This document shows, one piece after another, positions 35,709 to 48,284 of a DNA stretch of 64,000 nt. The stretch is from Hordeum vulgare subsp. vulgare. Taxonomy: Eukaryota > Streptophyta > Magnoliopsida > Poales > Poaceae. The notes beneath the pieces were generated by a model, which worked only from the letters and a program-made list of their open reading frames with translations, made no database searches and had not been told where the DNA came from. The position numbers and the translations under genes were made by a program. Where the stretch lies: NCBI RefSeq assembly GCF_904849725.1, contig NC_058519.1, positions 538,354,316 through 538,418,315 of the forward strand, written 5' to 3'. Positions within the stretch are counted from its first letter, which is position 1, and every line of letters begins with the position of its first letter.

Positions 35709-37736
35709 CTAGGTGATAAAAAGGTCCGGAAAATCAGATCGAAGATAGTCTTCACGCTCCCATGTTGCATCGGCTTCGATGTGATTGCTCCGCTGAACCT
35801 TGAAATACTTGATGGTGCGGCTTCTGGTGCAATGCTTAGCTTCATCCAGAATGCGGATCGGCTTCACGCGGTGGGTGAGGTCTGGCTGAAGGTCGATGGC
35901 ATGATGGTCAATGTCCTTGTAAAGATCGGGACAATTTGGCGCTTGAAGACACTTCCGAAGTTGTGACACGTGGAAGACATTGTGCACACCTGAAAGTTCC
36001 AGAGGTATCTCCAATTGGTTAGCAACCTTTCCATGCCTTGCCGTGATCTTAAAATGTCCAATGAACCGTGGAGCAAGTTTCCCTTTAACATGGAAACGCT
36101 TGGTTCCCTTAAGAGGGGTGACACGGAGGTACACCAGGTCTCTAGGAATGAACTCTACATCCCTGCGGGGAGAATCCGCATAGCTCTTTTGTCGTGACTT
36201 GGCTGCTTTTAGATTTTTTCGGACAAGTTGCACCTTCTCTTCTGCCCTGTGCAAAACTTCCGGCCTGAAAATCAACCCTTCACCGGTTTCGGACCAGTTG
36301 AGCGGGGTACGGCACTTCCGTCCGTATAACGCTTCAAATGGGGCCATCTGGAGACTAGACTGGTAGTTGTTGTTGTATGAGAACTCAGTGAATGGCAGGC
36401 AGTCTTCGCATTTGACACCATGTGCCAAGACGCAAGCGCAGAGCATGTCTTCGAGTATCTCGTTTACTCTCTCCGTTTGTCCGCCGGTTTGCGGGTGGAA
36501 AGTGGTGCTGAAAGAGAGGTTGGTTCCGAGGGCTTCTTGGAACTTCTTCCAAAATCTTGAGGTGAACTGCGTGCCTCGATCATATACAATCTCCTTGGGA
36601 ACTCCGTGAAGGCTTACAACACGATGGATATACAGACTAGCCAATTGTCTTCCATCATAAGTGGTGTTGACTGGAATGAAATGGGCCACCTTGGTCAGGT
36701 GGTCGACAATGACCCATATGGAGTTATGCCCTTTCCTTGACTTGGGCAATCCAGTGATGAAATCCATGCCGACTTTGTTCAACTTCGATTCTGGCACTTG
36801 AAGTGGTTGTAGCAGTCTAGCAGGTTGCTGATGCTCAGCCTTGACTCGCTGGCACACGTCGCACTTGGCAACGTAATATGCTATTTCCCTCTTCATGACA
36901 TGCCACAAGAATCTTTCTTGGAGTTCTTGATACATCTTGGTACCACCGGGGTGAATAGAGTAGGGTGCATCATGTGCTTCCCGTAGGATTAAGTCCTTGA
37001 GTTCAGCCTTGTTGGGTACGCATAAACGTTTCCCAAACCACACTACTCCTTGTTCATCCATCGAAAATTCTGGGGCCTTGCCTTCTTGAATCTTCTTCTT
37101 GATGCCTTCAATGCTCTTATGACCCTTCTGGGCCTCCTTGATATCATCAACCAGCGTTGGTATGACTTCGAGGTTAGCTAGGAATCCTGATTCCACTAGC
37201 TCCAGTCCGAAGCTCTCCATTTCTTCATATAAGGCGGGCTGCCTTTCCTTGAGCATGATGTTCAAGGTGCTGGTCTTCCTGCTTAAGGCATCAGCCACTA
37301 CATTGGCCTTACCAGGGTGATATTGAATGCTGAGGTCATAGTCTTTGATTAACTCCAACCACCTTTGTTGCCTCATATTCAATTCCCTTTGGGTGAAGAT
37401 ATACTTTTGACTCTTGCGGTCGGTGTATATTTCACATCGTTTCCCCAGAAGGTAATGTCGCCATGTCTTCAGGGCATGCACTACTGCTGCCAATTCGAGA
37501 TCATGGGTAGCATAATTCTCCTCATGCGGTCGCAGTTGTCGTGACAGATACGCCACAACTCTGCCATCCTCCATTAGAACCCCACCGAGCCCTGTTCTGG
37601 AGGCATCACAATATATCACAAACTCCTTGCTAATATCTGGAGTGGCCAATACCGGGGCGGTAATTAGTCTCTTCTTCAACTCTTGGAAGCTTGCTTCACA
37701 CTCCGGCGTCCATTTGAATTTCTTGCCTTTCTTCAA
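35709..37736 (-). CDS. El2 RNase H, integrase and chromodomain (open 675-codon frame)
   Basis: The longest clean frame of the window. Residues about 1-150 are RNase [25 protein letters not shown] (DHKSL is usual) and VVADALSR. The integrase HHCC region has [11 protein letters not shown] and [13 protein letters not shown] at about 260-300. The catalytic triad can be placed at [26 protein letters not shown] and [26 protein letters not shown] and [13 protein letters not shown] precede the C-terminal chromodomain with [10 protein letters not shown]. The enzyme would insert retrotransposon DNA and the chromodomain would steer it. It is part of a polyprotein: just upstream the frame is closed by a TAA at 37740 where CAA is expected, so it could not be made from the genomic RNA as it stands. 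Confidence 0.9.
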   Translation of the reverse strand: MKKGKKFKWTPECEASFQELKKRLITAPVLATPDISKEFVIYCDASRTGLGGVLMEDGRVVAYLSRQLRPHEENYATHDLELAAVVHALKTWRHYLLGKRCEIYTDRKSQKYIFTQRELNMRQQRWLELIKDYDLSIQYHPGKANVVADALSRKTSTLNIMLKERQPALYEEMESFGLELVESGFLANLEVIPTLVDDIKEAQKGHKSIEGIKKKIQEGKAPEFSMDEQGVVWFGKRLCVPNKAELKDLILREAHDAPYSIHPGGTKMYQELQERFLWHVMKREIAYYVAKCDVCQRVKAEHQQPARLLQPLQVPESKLNKVGMDFITGLPKSRKGHNSIWVIVDHLTKVAHFIPVNTTYDGRQLASLYIHRVVSLHGVPKEIVYDRGTQFTSRFWKKFQEALGTNLSFSTTFHPQTGGQTERVNEILEDMLCACVLAHGVKCEDCLPFTEFSYNNNYQSSLQMAPFEALYGRKCRTPLNWSETGEGLIFRPEVLHRAEEKVQLVRKNLKAAKSRQKSYADSPRRDVEFIPRDLVYLRVTPLKGTKRFHVKGKLAPRFIGHFKITARHGKVANQLEIPLELSGVHNVFHVSQLRKCLQAPNCPDLYKDIDHHAIDLQPDLTHRVKPIRILDEAKHCTRSRTIKYFKVQRSNHIEADATWEREDYLRSDFPDLFIT

Positions 37737-39108
37737 GAGTTAAGTCATAGGTCGAGCGATACGGGAGAATCCTTCTACAAACTTGCGGTAATATCTTGCG
37801 GGTCCGAGGAAGCTCCTGACTTCCTTCACATCGATTGGTGATTCCCAGTTGGTTACCGTAGTAATCTTGGAGGGATCAACTGCCAATCCACTTGCTGTCA
37901 TGGTATGACCCAAGAATCCAACTTCGTTTAGCCAGAATTGGCACTTGCTGAATTTGGCATAAAGTTGGTGCTCTCGAAGCTTTTCCAATACTAACCTCAA
38001 GTGTTGCTCATGCTCTTCTTCGGACTTGGAAAAGATTAATATGTCATCAATAATACGATGACAAACTTGTCCAGGTATTCCATGAAGACCTTGTTCATGA
38101 GGTACATGAAGTAAGTTGGGGCATTAGTCAACCCGAAAGACATGACAGTGCATTCGTATAGACTGTACCGGGTCACGAACGCAGTCTTGGGTATGTCCTC
38201 AGGTCGGAATTTAGTTGGTAATATCCAGACCGAAGATCGATCTTGGAAAATACCTTAGCTCCATTTAGCTGATCAAACAAGTCTTCAATCTTGGGGAGTG
38301 GATACTTGTTCTTGATCGTGACCTCATTGAGAGAACGGTAATCTACGCACAGTCTGATAGTCCCATCAATCTTGGACACGAACAGAACAGGTGATCCCCA
38401 AGGTGACGCACTCGAATGAAGGAACCCTTTCCTGAGTTGCTCATCCAGCTGCTTCTTCAGCTCTGCTAGCTCTTCAGATCCCATCCTGTAAGGCTTCTTA
38501 TAGATAGGCCTGGATCCGGGCATGAGCTCAATGATGAACTCAATGCCTCGGTCAGGAGGCGTCCCTGGTAGCTCATCAGGAAAGACGTCTGAGTACTCAC
38601 AGACTATTGGTACTCGATCGAGTTCTACCTATGACAGGCTATTAACCCGTGGTACTCGAGTGGTTACTGGCTCAGAGACATACTTGACTTTGACCCCTTG
38701 GTCGCTTGTCATGGTAATAGCCCTGTTGGCACAGTCCAAGATGCTTTGATGCTTGGCCAACCAATCCATGCTGAGAATTACTTCTAGGCCTTGCGACTTA
38801 AGCATAATGAGATCCGTTGAGAAGCTTATCCCATTGATAACTATCCCGACCTTCCTACATCCTAGGTTGGTCCTCAATATTACTCCCGGGGTCTGAATTG
38901 CCATTTGCCCACGAAGGAGAGTAGGCTTTAAACCACATTTTTCCGCAAATATTTGTGTAACAAAAGAATGCGAACCACCACAATCAAACAATATTGCTGC
39001 TCGGGTGGAGATGACGAGGAATGTACCCAGAATGCAGTCCGGGTCTTCATGTGCCTCTTCTGCGAAGATATGATTTATCCGCCCCTGTTGTGATACTGCT
39101 GATTGCAC
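37737..39108 (-). pseudogene. El2 protease and reverse transcriptase
   Basis: Protease carries ILFDCGGSHSFV (D-C-G in place of D-S-G) in the frame 39108-38629, which ends in a stop. RT starts in the frame 38523-38173 with [10 protein letters not shown] and [12 protein letters not shown], then shifts frame near 38210. The catalytic [10 protein letters not shown] box, near 38030-38055, is again out of frame by one base. The frame 38000-37740 has the thumb with [11 protein letters not shown] and GFLGHTM. At least two frameshifts and two stops make it non-functional. Confidence 0.87.
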
Positions 39109-40236
39109 GGAGCTTGATTCCTGCCTAGTGCTCCTTGGCCTTGATTTGGCGCATTGGGGCGTGGTGTGTCACGCTTCTTGTTGGAACACTGTCTGGAACA
39201 ATGCCATGTCTGTCCACATCCGAAACGGGTAACTTGTGATGGAAGATTGGTCTTGACTCCACTGTTGTTCGGTGGATTGATTGCTGGCTTGGTGTTGACT
39301 TGCTGCTGAGGCTGGTAGTTCTGGCGAAACATGGGAGTCTTGTACTGCTGTTGTTGATAGTTGGGTCTTGCTGGAGCTGACTCCCATGGGCATGGCTTCG
39401 GGTTACTCGGTCCTCCACTGCCCATTAGCTTGCGCTTACGGGTGTCATCCATAGCACAAGGCTTATCCTCCAACATAAGGGCCTTATTAACCAGATCGCT
39501 GAAGGTCCGGCATTCACAAACAACCAGTTGATATTGAAGTGACTGATGCAGTCCTTCCATAAAGCGTTCCACTTTTGCTGCCTCAGTGTTGACATCTTCT
39601 GGTGCATATCTTGACAGGAGGTTGAACTTGTGCAAATACTCCTTGACGGATCCACTGCCTTGCCTTAAGGCTCGGAATTCCCGCTTCTTAATGTTCATCA
39701 TTCTGGGAGGAATGTGAGCAGCGCGGAATCCATCTTTGAACACAGCCCAAGTGATGACTTGTCCTGCTCGCATGATCTGAAATCCATCCCACCAAGCTCT
39801 GGCCGTGCCTCCGAGATAGTGAGAAGCATAGAGGACTTTCTCACGATCATCAGTGCATGACCAGCGCGAGGAGGTCTTCGATAGTACGGATCCAGTCATC
39901 GACATCCAATGGTTTAGTCGTCTCCGTGAATATGGGTGGCATAGTTCGCATGAACTCAGATAGAGTAGAGCGACCATTGCCATTCCTGTTACGCGGTGGG
40001 TTGTTCACCACTTGAGCCAGGTGCTCGATAGCGGCATTGTTGGCTTGACGTTCCTCTCGGAGAGCTTGAAGGAACTGAGCCATAGTCAATCTTTCCGGAG
40101 GAGGCGGTGGCGGTGGAACATCGTCTTGTTGCTCGTGGTGATCTCCATCTTGAGCTTCCCCTCCGGTTCCCTGCTGCTGACCTGAAGAGGCGGAGCCGGG
40201 GTTGCTGAAGGTGCTGTTGCGAGTTGCATTCACCAT
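39075..40236 (-). pseudogene. El2 gag
   Basis: The N-terminal frame (40236-39850) begins MVNATRNSTF, has a run of seven prolines, the AQFLQALREER block and the PPIFTETTKPLDVDDWIR block, then shifts frame near 39870. The second frame (to 39075) holds the capsid core with TARAWWDGF, FRAAHIPPRMMNIKKREF and VKEYLHKFN. The zinc knuckle reads FGCGQTWHCSRQC: its first Cys is replaced by Arg and the Gly before His by Trp. The tail is Gln/Asn-rich. Confidence 0.85.
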
Positions 40237-40717
40237 CCTGTTAGGGGAGTAGACAGGTCAATTTGCCGAACTGTCCGAAATCATAAGGGATGATGCTCTA
40301 GTAAAGAGGGGTCTGGTGCTGTGCTAGTGTGAAGTTTTTAAGCCAAAGGTTTTTGAAAAAGCTAATGCATTAGATTAAAACAAGTGATGTAGTCACTCAC
40401 AAGCTGCCTAAGGAAGAATGCGACTTGCATCCAACATGCTTACACAACACTCATGGTTCACTGAACCGATACATGAACTCCTATGCTCGGGGAGTAACTC
40501 CTAATTGCCTGCGTTGATAATACTAAGTGCCAGATTGCACGGTCTCATAGGCGGGTTCTGCGGGATCTTCGTCTTCATCTTCATCTTCATCAGTACTTCC
40601 CTCCTTTAAAGGAGTAGGAGAAGGAAGCGGTCCATCACGACGTCTCTTGGTTGGCGGGGTAGCGAAGAGTTTGGTGTACTCTTCCGCAGTCAGGCGACGA
40701 CTCTGAAGAGGAGTGGC
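40237..40717 (-). other. El2 spacer between extra ORF and gag
   Basis: No strong frame. It contains a GA-rich simple stretch on the minus strand (CTTCATCTTCATCTTCATC on the plus strand near 40571-40590). Confidence 0.5.
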
Positions 40718-41293
40718 CTAAAGTGGTGGTATTCCTCCTCGGAAGGCGATGCCAGATCGTCCTTCGGGTGCTCCTTCCTTCTTCACCTTACGGTTCTTCA
40801 TCTTTTCCATGCGAAGTAGATCCTTGACTTGGTACAGCTCTTGGAGAATCTTTGTTGACTCCCTGATCAAAAGGTGTGTCAAAGTGTTGGAGGAGAGACT
40901 AAAGTAGGTCTGAAACCTCAGTGTCGTCCCGTCCTCAGAAGATGTGCTGAGTGTCCAACTCACGTCTATCCCATCCTTAATGAAGGGTAGGTGACGAGTA
41001 GCTGGCTCGTTAGCCATCTCGGGAAAGATGTCGCGGAGTCGCACGAGCGCCTCTCGTGCTACTGTCTCCACTGCCAACATCAGATCCTCCATCTATGGTC
41101 CTTCAAAGAACCAGCTAGTCGGGGAGTCATTAGCATTCACTATCACGTCCACGTGATATTCCTTGGTGTCGGTGTTGACCCAGTGCTCGTGGTAGAGGAA
41201 GATGGGAGTGCTGTGTACTTGGCACTTCTCGAGGCTATCACTCAAAAGTAGAGGAAACCCCGTCTCCAGAAGTGTCTCAAGTACGGCGGCCAT
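40718..41293 (-). pseudogene. extra ORF between PBS and gag of El2 (function unknown)
   Basis: Two minus-strand pieces in the same frame are separated by a single TAG at about 41093-41095: 66 codons from 41293, then 124 codons from 41092 to 40718. The first has an FLYHEHWVNTDTKEYHVDV segment. The second starts with EDLMLAVETVAREALVRLRDI, related to the extra ORF of El1, and has a long helical Leu/Glu/Lys-rich C-terminal part. With CAG in place of TAG it would be about 191 aa. It has no known domain. Its place immediately after the PBS, ahead of gag, is the same as in El1. Confidence 0.62.
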
Positions 41294-41416
41294 CTACAAG
41301 ATGTAGAGGAGAGGGTTAGAAAGTTTTTAGTGGGTGCAGAATCTCTGGTTAAGCTCTATGTGCACTAGTCGTCTCGGCTATCGTCCATGCTACCTAAGGC
41401 TTCCTATAGTCAGGAT

Positions 41417-41430
41417 GGCTCTGATACCAG
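41417..41430 (-). promoter_or_regulatory. El2 primer-binding site
   Basis: The minus strand reads TGGTATCAGAGCCA, a perfect initiator-Met-tRNA PBS, three bases from the LTR. Confidence 0.93.
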
Positions 41431-41433
41431 CTC

Positions 41434-44400
41434 TGTGGGGACCCCGCCTTACGAGTCGAGATCGTCGAATGAACGTGCTCAGTGATCCCAGAGATCAATG
41501 CTCACCAAACACACAGATACTGAATAATAAGAGTCTTACTTCCAGGTACCCAATTATTACATCACGTGACCGAATGGTCAAGTTCACAAGGTAGGGCCTA
41601 AGGCCAAGTCACACTGACACAACTAATAGCGGAAATCACAGGGCTAAGCGGGTACCATGCCATCAAACCTACACCGACAGTCATTCTGACTCGGAAGCGT
41701 CCTAGTTCGCACGGGCGTCTCTGAAGACGTACTCATCTCCAAACTGCGGTCCTTCCATGTCTGGTCAATAATATAACCGATGGCAAGCCAATGAGTACTT
41801 TTGAATGTACTCGCAAACAGCCCATGATATGAACAATGAATGTGAAGGATAACAATTTCATGCATCTTTAGTGGAATTCATCTTGGTGGTAAATGATCAT
41901 GAATATGCATCAAGTTAGAGAACTACTTTTGAAGAACAGGTTACATATATTAATATATCTGTCGAGGGCTGAACCATCTGGGTTCACCCTATATGCCACG
42001 TCACCAAACTTGGTCATATCATTACTTTCATAATAACTCCTTTTATCACAACTCACACACACTTGGTTTATGCGGAAACTACTGGACGTAGTTTAAGAAG
42101 CACCACCCAACTGTCCTTGACCGTGGACACGGCAATTCGAATAGTTTTACACTCTACAGAGGTAGTACGCTGGACCCACGAGATCCGGAAAACTTCCGTG
42201 TCATCCACGACTCGCGGTATATACCATACCCGAGGTAAGTACCCGATCAATGCCTTTCCCCTGACGATACTAGCCAAAGAGGTCCACTTGATTGGTACCC
42301 AGCCCACATGTTGTATGTCTTACGAGCACCGATTCTGGACAGTATCAACCATGCAGGGACCAACGGTGTGCCTGTAACACGTAAAAACGGCATAGTCACC
42401 CTACCTGGCACGACCCCATCACGAGAGTGACCACACATCACTCCCGCCACTAGTAATGTGGCTCTTTGCTAGCATCGACCAAAGTAATAAATACAGCCCC
42501 GTACTATAAGGAGTAACGTGGTCGTACATGTAAGGTTGGGATGGTCGACACATGATAAATCTAATCCCATTTTCGAAACCATACTCACACAAATACCCGG
42601 TGCACCACTTCACCAAAAGTGGCCCCCTAACTCATCATCACCCTCGGGCATTAGTGGCACCCGACGGGGTTTTTATAAATCTTTGATTTATACCAACAAC
42701 ATGCTCATGCTAATAATACTCTAACTTTACTTGTGAACATGATACTAGCATGATCCTCATAGGTGGTAGGATCAAGCTCTATGCATGTGCTCTAGAGGAG
42801 CCATCGGTAACAGCACATCAATGATTTACCGGCACTTATGATTATATGCCACGGAAATATTTGCTACACTAGCATGCAATATAACATATGCTTAGTCATG
42901 GTCAAAGGGTTGCTTGCCTTGGTCACCTAGGTATCCGGGGTCTCCGAGGTCTTCTGCTCCGATTCCCTCGTCACACGGATTTTCTAGTGTCGCCAAAAGA
43001 ATGAATAAGAAATAGCTCACTCAAAAACAGATCACAAAGTCATTTTAAAAATGTTCTTTATTACTGATAAATCTAAGTTGTTATTTTTAAAAATATTTGC
43101 CTCTGATTCCAATGAAGGAAAAATTTTAAAAACAACTAAATAGAAGCAAAACTATTCCAATTTAGTCCTTTTTATTATTGTAAAACAGAATAGTTGTTGA
43201 AAAATTCAACCAATGGTCTTATTAAATACTACATATTTTTCGAAGAATATCAGTGGAAAAATTATATTTTTACACTGGTTAAATATTTTTATAAACATCG
43301 TTGAAAAAACATTTTAAAACAAAAGAAAAATGAGCTAAGTCCGTGGCCTGGCTCGGCCTGGAACTGGGCCGGCCCGAAGGCCAACCGACAGCCTGCCCAG
43401 GCGCGCGCCGTCAGGTTTGAACCTGATGTGCGGGGCCCTATAGTCTGCAGCTGCGGGTAGCGAGGGAGAGGGGGTTGGGCCGCTGACTGGTGGGGCACAC
43501 TTGTCGAGGTCGTCTCCTACCTCTGGCCAGACAGGAGGAGGACCACGCTGGTGAGGCTACCGACGTCCTCGGGCTCCAACGAAGACAGAAATCGGTTTGG
43601 CTCATTGCCGCCTACTTGCTGGTGGTCGGAACAACGACGGAGAGGCACGGGTTCACGTGCGACGAGGAGGCCGCGGTTGAGGATTTTCGGGAGGTGGTCG
43701 AGAGGGTAGCTAGGGTCACGGAAATGCTTGGGAAGTTGGAGGAAAGCTTCCTGAGGTCGAGAGGAGTGTTTTGGTGGGTCGAGGAACGCAGGAGCTGTCG
43801 TGTAGCCGGAGATCGACTGGAGCTCCGAGGCAGAGGCGCCTCGTTTGATCTCGAGCACCGGGGCTCTGCTCGCTTGCTGGGGTGGCTAGGGAGGTGCTAG
43901 TGGTCGTGGCGAAGCTGTCTGAGGGGTGCTGGAGTGAGGGGGAGGGCTATATATAGGCCCGTGACGGTGAGCCGATTCGGGAGCGCCGGTGACTCACCAT
44001 GGCGCGCATGGGGGTGCAGAGATGAGCTGGGGTCGAAACCACGGTCTCGGGACGTGGTTTTGAACTGCCAAAACTATCTGCAACAGAGGGAGAGAGAGGG
44101 GAGTCAAGCATCAGTGACCACGCAACTTTGGCTGGTAATGGTGCGCGCGGGCACGCGTCGCACAAGCTCTAGCGCGGGAGAGGAGGGGCCCTGATGGTCG
44201 CTCGATGCAGAGGGGTTGTCGGGGAAGAGGTTGGACACCTCAGGGGAGGCTGGAACTGGCCGAGAACGTCGCCCCCACCTCGGTGGCTTCCTGTAGCGCG
44301 CCCAGAACGTAGTTTTGGCATGCCACAACATGCTGGTGCGCTTTGAGGTGCTTTGGACATGTCTAGCATGTCATGGGATCTGGCTGGGATGAGGCTAGCC

Positions 44401-45598
44401 GTTGAAGTCCCGTGGGAGCTTCGGCTGGTCAAGGGAGACAAGACAAACAGGTGATGTCAGCTTTGAGCTGAAGCTTAGATTGGAGTTTTTGGCATTTCCA
44501 CTTTGCACCAGAGAGGGGCGAGTTGACTGGGGCTGGGCATTGATACTAGCCACATAATCTGAGAGTTTGGAGCAAAGACGTTGGGTTTAGCTATGGCTAA
44601 GGGGACTTTTACCCATTTGTAAGAAGGTGCTCGACAGTTGTTTGGGGTGGTTGCACCCCACCACTAGTGTTGCAACTTAACAGGTTTGGGTTTGGTGCTA
44701 AAACATGGGGTTTCACCAAGTTTGAGCTCCATTGGATAAGTTTAGCTTGGTAAACTTGAAAACTTCACCATTTGACCAGATCTGTCCATTCCAAAGAGAG
44801 TGTGGGTAAATTTAGTCCCACAAATGCCAGTTTTGGTGTGGAACCCTCATTTGAAGTATTAGGCACTCCTGCAAAGTTTCAACCTCATTGGACAAACTTT
44901 GCTATTTAGAGTTGCTCTAACTTCAATCTGGACATAAAGGGTTTTACAGTTATTTGGGGTCCTTAACCACCTTATATCCGAGTGAAACTTTATGTGGACA
45001 CCAAATATGGCTTAGGGATACCACTGGAATTTTCTAGGATTTTATTGAGAATATTTCCTTTGGAAATATTTCAAAACGTCAAAACAGACAGAAATGGTAT
45101 TCAGGGTTTTACTCAAATAATTCTAATATAAATAGGGGTTTAAAATCTTATTTATGGAAAATATATGCCCTTCTCATCATCTCCAAATTTAATGAGATTT
45201 TTCTAAGGCATAAAAGTATTTTTCCTTGTAGGAATACCATTTCTGGCCTCCGAAATGGACATGCAATTAAATTAGGAAAAGAATTCACAAAATAATTATT
45301 TTGTGGTTTTGGAGCACTAAAATAAAGTAAAAAACGTATCACCTACTTTGAGTAGGAACACTCCTTGCCATCAAGGGCATGTAGTGCAACTCAAAGTAGG
45401 GTTTTACCTTAATGAGAAACAGGAGAAAGGTTTTGGAAACAATTCAATATTGTGAAATGGGGTTTTTTATCATCACATGATAAAACACACAAGCATGCAG
45501 TGACAACCATGGCACTCACAACATTAGTTTTGAAAAAGTTTTAACAAGCTCAGATTTTTGCATTACACAGAAAATGGTAGAGAAAACAGGGTGTGACA
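41434..45598 (-). repeat. El2 5' LTR
   Basis: Plus strand TGTGGGGACCCC..GGGTGTGACA, 4165 bp. TATATATA at 43948-43955 is a plausible promoter core. On the minus strand about 1.65 kb would be U3 and about 2.5 kb R plus U5. Confidence 0.93.
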
Positions 45599-45603
45599 TC
45601 TTC

Positions 45604-46263
45604 TTATTTTGGGCCAAACATTTTAATGCAGCCAGAGCAACCCATATCCTGCAATATGAGGCACAGATGCTCCTGTAGAACCTCCATTCACTCGACCATA
45701 ACCATGAAGGTGGGCCAAATCATGAATATTTGCAGTCGTATATGACGTTGGACAATTAATCTCATGATATATAGTATATGATGATTGGGGATAACCGGCC
45801 AAATAGCTTAGGGAAGCATGGCCGATTCTCCCATCCATCGGCATGTTTGGGGATGAACCCGCATATTGCGAGCCGGGTGCCAATGGATAAAACTGGGAGA
45901 CACACTCATGTACACGAGGTGTCCTATATTGATCACTCGAACTCATCATGTTGTTAAGTGGCATGTTGAAAGGTGTTGCCGATGCACGAAAATTCGGATC
46001 CAAAAGTTGCATGTCGATATTATGTAAATTCCAAGCTTCTTCAATGGAATAACTAGTCGGCCTTTGCTTGTTAGGGCTATCCGACATGACATGTCCATTG
46101 AAAGATCTAGCAACACCAACATGATGGCTATTTGCATCTATGTAAGGGGATTGATGATACATGTTACCTAGTAGATTGCAGCTGCTTGATGACGCTCTCC
46201 TTGTTGCAAGAACAGGCTGAAGACCATTCGATGCTTCATCCCCAGCGGAGTCACCAAAAATTG
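45604..46263 (-). pseudogene. T interior, N-terminal coding region
   Basis: A minus-strand frame opens inside the LTR, passes the PBS as GDSAGDEASN, and continues to a stop at 45623, just before the El2 insertion point. The product is rich in Ser, Asn, Pro, Tyr and Met (for example NMMSSSDQYRTPRVHE) and looks disordered. No domain was recognised. It would have continued across the TSD into the region below 31515. Confidence 0.5.
46240..46257 (-). promoter_or_regulatory. T primer-binding site
   Basis: The minus strand reads TTGGTGACTCCGCTGGGG shortly after the LTR end. It resembles the TGGCGACTCCGCTGGGGA site of Tat/Ogre-type elements, which I associate with tRNA-Arg from memory. Confidence 0.6.
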
Positions 46264-47228
46264 TGTTCGCACATGAACACGTCACCGTGTACCCTCGACG
46301 CCGGGGGTGATGCACCTCAGCTCACGTCAAAGGAGACCCGTCCGGAAGCGCGGTACACAAGCAGTCCAGCAAGCGCTTTTGAGGACCCGAAACCCACAGG
46401 CCCGGGGGGACCCCATCAAGGCATGCGTCGGCTATGGGCTGCCCTAGGTCGGCCTGACCGCCCCTAGGGCCTCGTGGATTTCTGCCCTCCAAATGAAGAA
46501 AGAACGAAGAATGAGAAAGAAGAAGGACAAGGGAGAGAGATAAAGGTAAAGGTAAATGTAGTAGATTTATTTGTTCAATTGTGTGTTGTTCAATCGGCTG
46601 TCACCTCCACCATATATAAGACGCGGCTCGACTTCCTGTACAAGCAAAGTACTCATCTAGGCTTTCCTCACAAGAAAAATACACCAAATCACGCCCTAGA
46701 GGGTCAAATCAGCTCGCGCGACCCATAAGACAGCTGTCTGATCCCTCGCGCGACCTCACGCCAGCCATCATATAGTTGTATGATCCCTCGCGCCACCTCG
46801 CGCCATCCATCACACAGTTGTCTGATCCCTCGCGCCACCTCGCACCATCGATCAGATAGTTGTCTCATCCCTCGCGCCATATTTCGCCTTGTGGTTGGGT
46901 CGCACTCTGATGGCTCTAACTTTTGCATACAATCCCGTATTGACATGATTTTTATATAAAAATCAAGCGTTTCGACAACACGAAGACAATTGTTGTTGAA
47001 CATTTTCCATATGAGCCTGTCTTGTGGGCTTAATCGGCCGAACAGTACTCTGAATAAGAAATCTCAGCACTCCCAACATAGTTTCGGCCTTCGAGATGAG
47101 ATCGGACAGCGATGGCTCAAACTTCAAAATGTTCATGTCAACACCAAAAAACTTGTTCACGTTGAGCACTTCTTTATTTTAATCCGTCTTAATAAGATTT
47201 TCTTCCGTGCCAAAATCTGGTGTGAACA
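46264..47228 (-). repeat. T 5' LTR
   Basis: 965 bp, minus strand TGTTCACACC..GCGAACA. A TATA-like CTTATATATG is at 46620-46611 on the minus strand, and a 42-bp tandem array lies upstream of it. Confidence 0.8.
46740..46880 (-). repeat. 42-bp tandem repeat in T LTR
   Basis: Three full units (46740, 46782, 46824) and a partial fourth, each starting GATCCCTCGCGC and ending GTTGT(A/C)T; a weaker partial unit precedes them. They lie about 120-270 bp upstream of the T TATA box. Confidence 0.92.
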
Positions 47229-48284
47229 GAGTTCTTTATGACTAATGTGACACCATGGACATATGCAATCTCACCTCCTCATATTTGCTAGCCTCTCTAG
47301 TATCGCGCATAGCCCATTCTCACCTTGAGGATTGGTGTGACTTTTGCCGGTGCATCCAAACTCCGTGACATGATACGCTCTCTTGCACATAAGCCTTATT
47401 ATATCCTCCTCAAAACAGCCACCATACCTACCTATTATGGCATTTCCATAGCCATTCGGAGATATATTTCCATGCAAATTCCATCGTCACTTCACATGAC
47501 TAGTTCGCTCATCATCATATTGCCACCATTCATAATAGCATTTGTGGCAAATCCACCAAAATTCATATGTTGAATACATGTCACGCTAGATCATTGCACA
47601 TCCTGGTACACTGCTAGAGGCATTCATATTGGAGTCATATTGCTTCATTCGTCATATTCAGTTATCCATAAGTTGTAAGTAAATAAAAGTGTGATGATCA
47701 TCATTGTTAGAGCATTGTCCGAGTGAGGAAATAAAAATGGGGGAGGCCAAATGAGCCCACCGTATATTAAGAAAAATTGAATGAAAGAAAAAGAGAGAAG
47801 GGACTTTGCTACTATCCTTTACCACACTTGTGCCTCAAATTGGCATTATGTACATCATGTAGAGAGTTTCATGTTATATCACTCATCTGCTAGTGGGAAT
47901 CAAAAAAATTATAAACTTGGCTTGTATATTCCGATGAGTGGCGTCCTCAAATGCTCAAGGTCTTCATGAGCAAGAAAGTTGGATGCACACCCCACTTAGC
48001 TTGAGTGGAGCTTTCATACACTTATAGCTCTAGTGCATCATTTGCATGGCAATCCTTACTCCTTCTATCAGTATCTATCAATGGTATCTCCATAACCCAT
48101 TGGTACGCCTAGTTGATACGAGACTATCTCCTTCACTTTTCAACCCCTTTGGAACATACCACCTAACTCTATTCCACCTATATGCTATGTCCAATACTTC
48201 ACTCTCATGTATTGCGTGAAGAATAAAAAGTTGATGCATATTGAAAAGGTGCCATCCAATTTCCTGACTTGGGCATCATGGTGT
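47229..48284 (+). mobile_element. fragment M of an L-like Athila element (non-coding tail)
   Basis: Related to about 1886-2890 of L, with many changes. It is bounded on the left by T's LTR and on the right by Angela copy A. No ORF. Confidence 0.8.

Larger units (their letters stand above)
31516..45598 (-). mobile_element. Tekay-like chromovirus El2 (Ty3/gypsy), complete
   Basis: 14.1 kb with LTRs of 4150 and 4165 bp, perfect TSD TCTTC at 31511-31515 and 45599-45603, initiator-Met PBS, extra ORF, gag, protease, RT, RNase H, integrase, chromodomain and PPT, all on the minus strand. Roughly 17 differences in the first 205 aligned LTR bases suggest an old insertion. It is the same general lineage as El1, but the LTRs are not alike. 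Confidence 0.95.
27880..47228 (-). mobile_element. LTR element T without recognisable pol, split by El2
   Basis: On the minus strand: 5' LTR (47228-46264), PBS-like site, about 4.2 kb of interior with broken ORFs, PPT, then only 117 bp of the 3' LTR (27996-27880), ending at a truncation. El2 is inserted at 31515/31516 with TSD TCTTC. No RT, RNase H, protease or integrase motif was found in the interior. It is thus non-autonomous or internally deleted. The PBS resembles that of Tat/Ogre-type gypsy elements, from memory. Confidence 0.72.
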
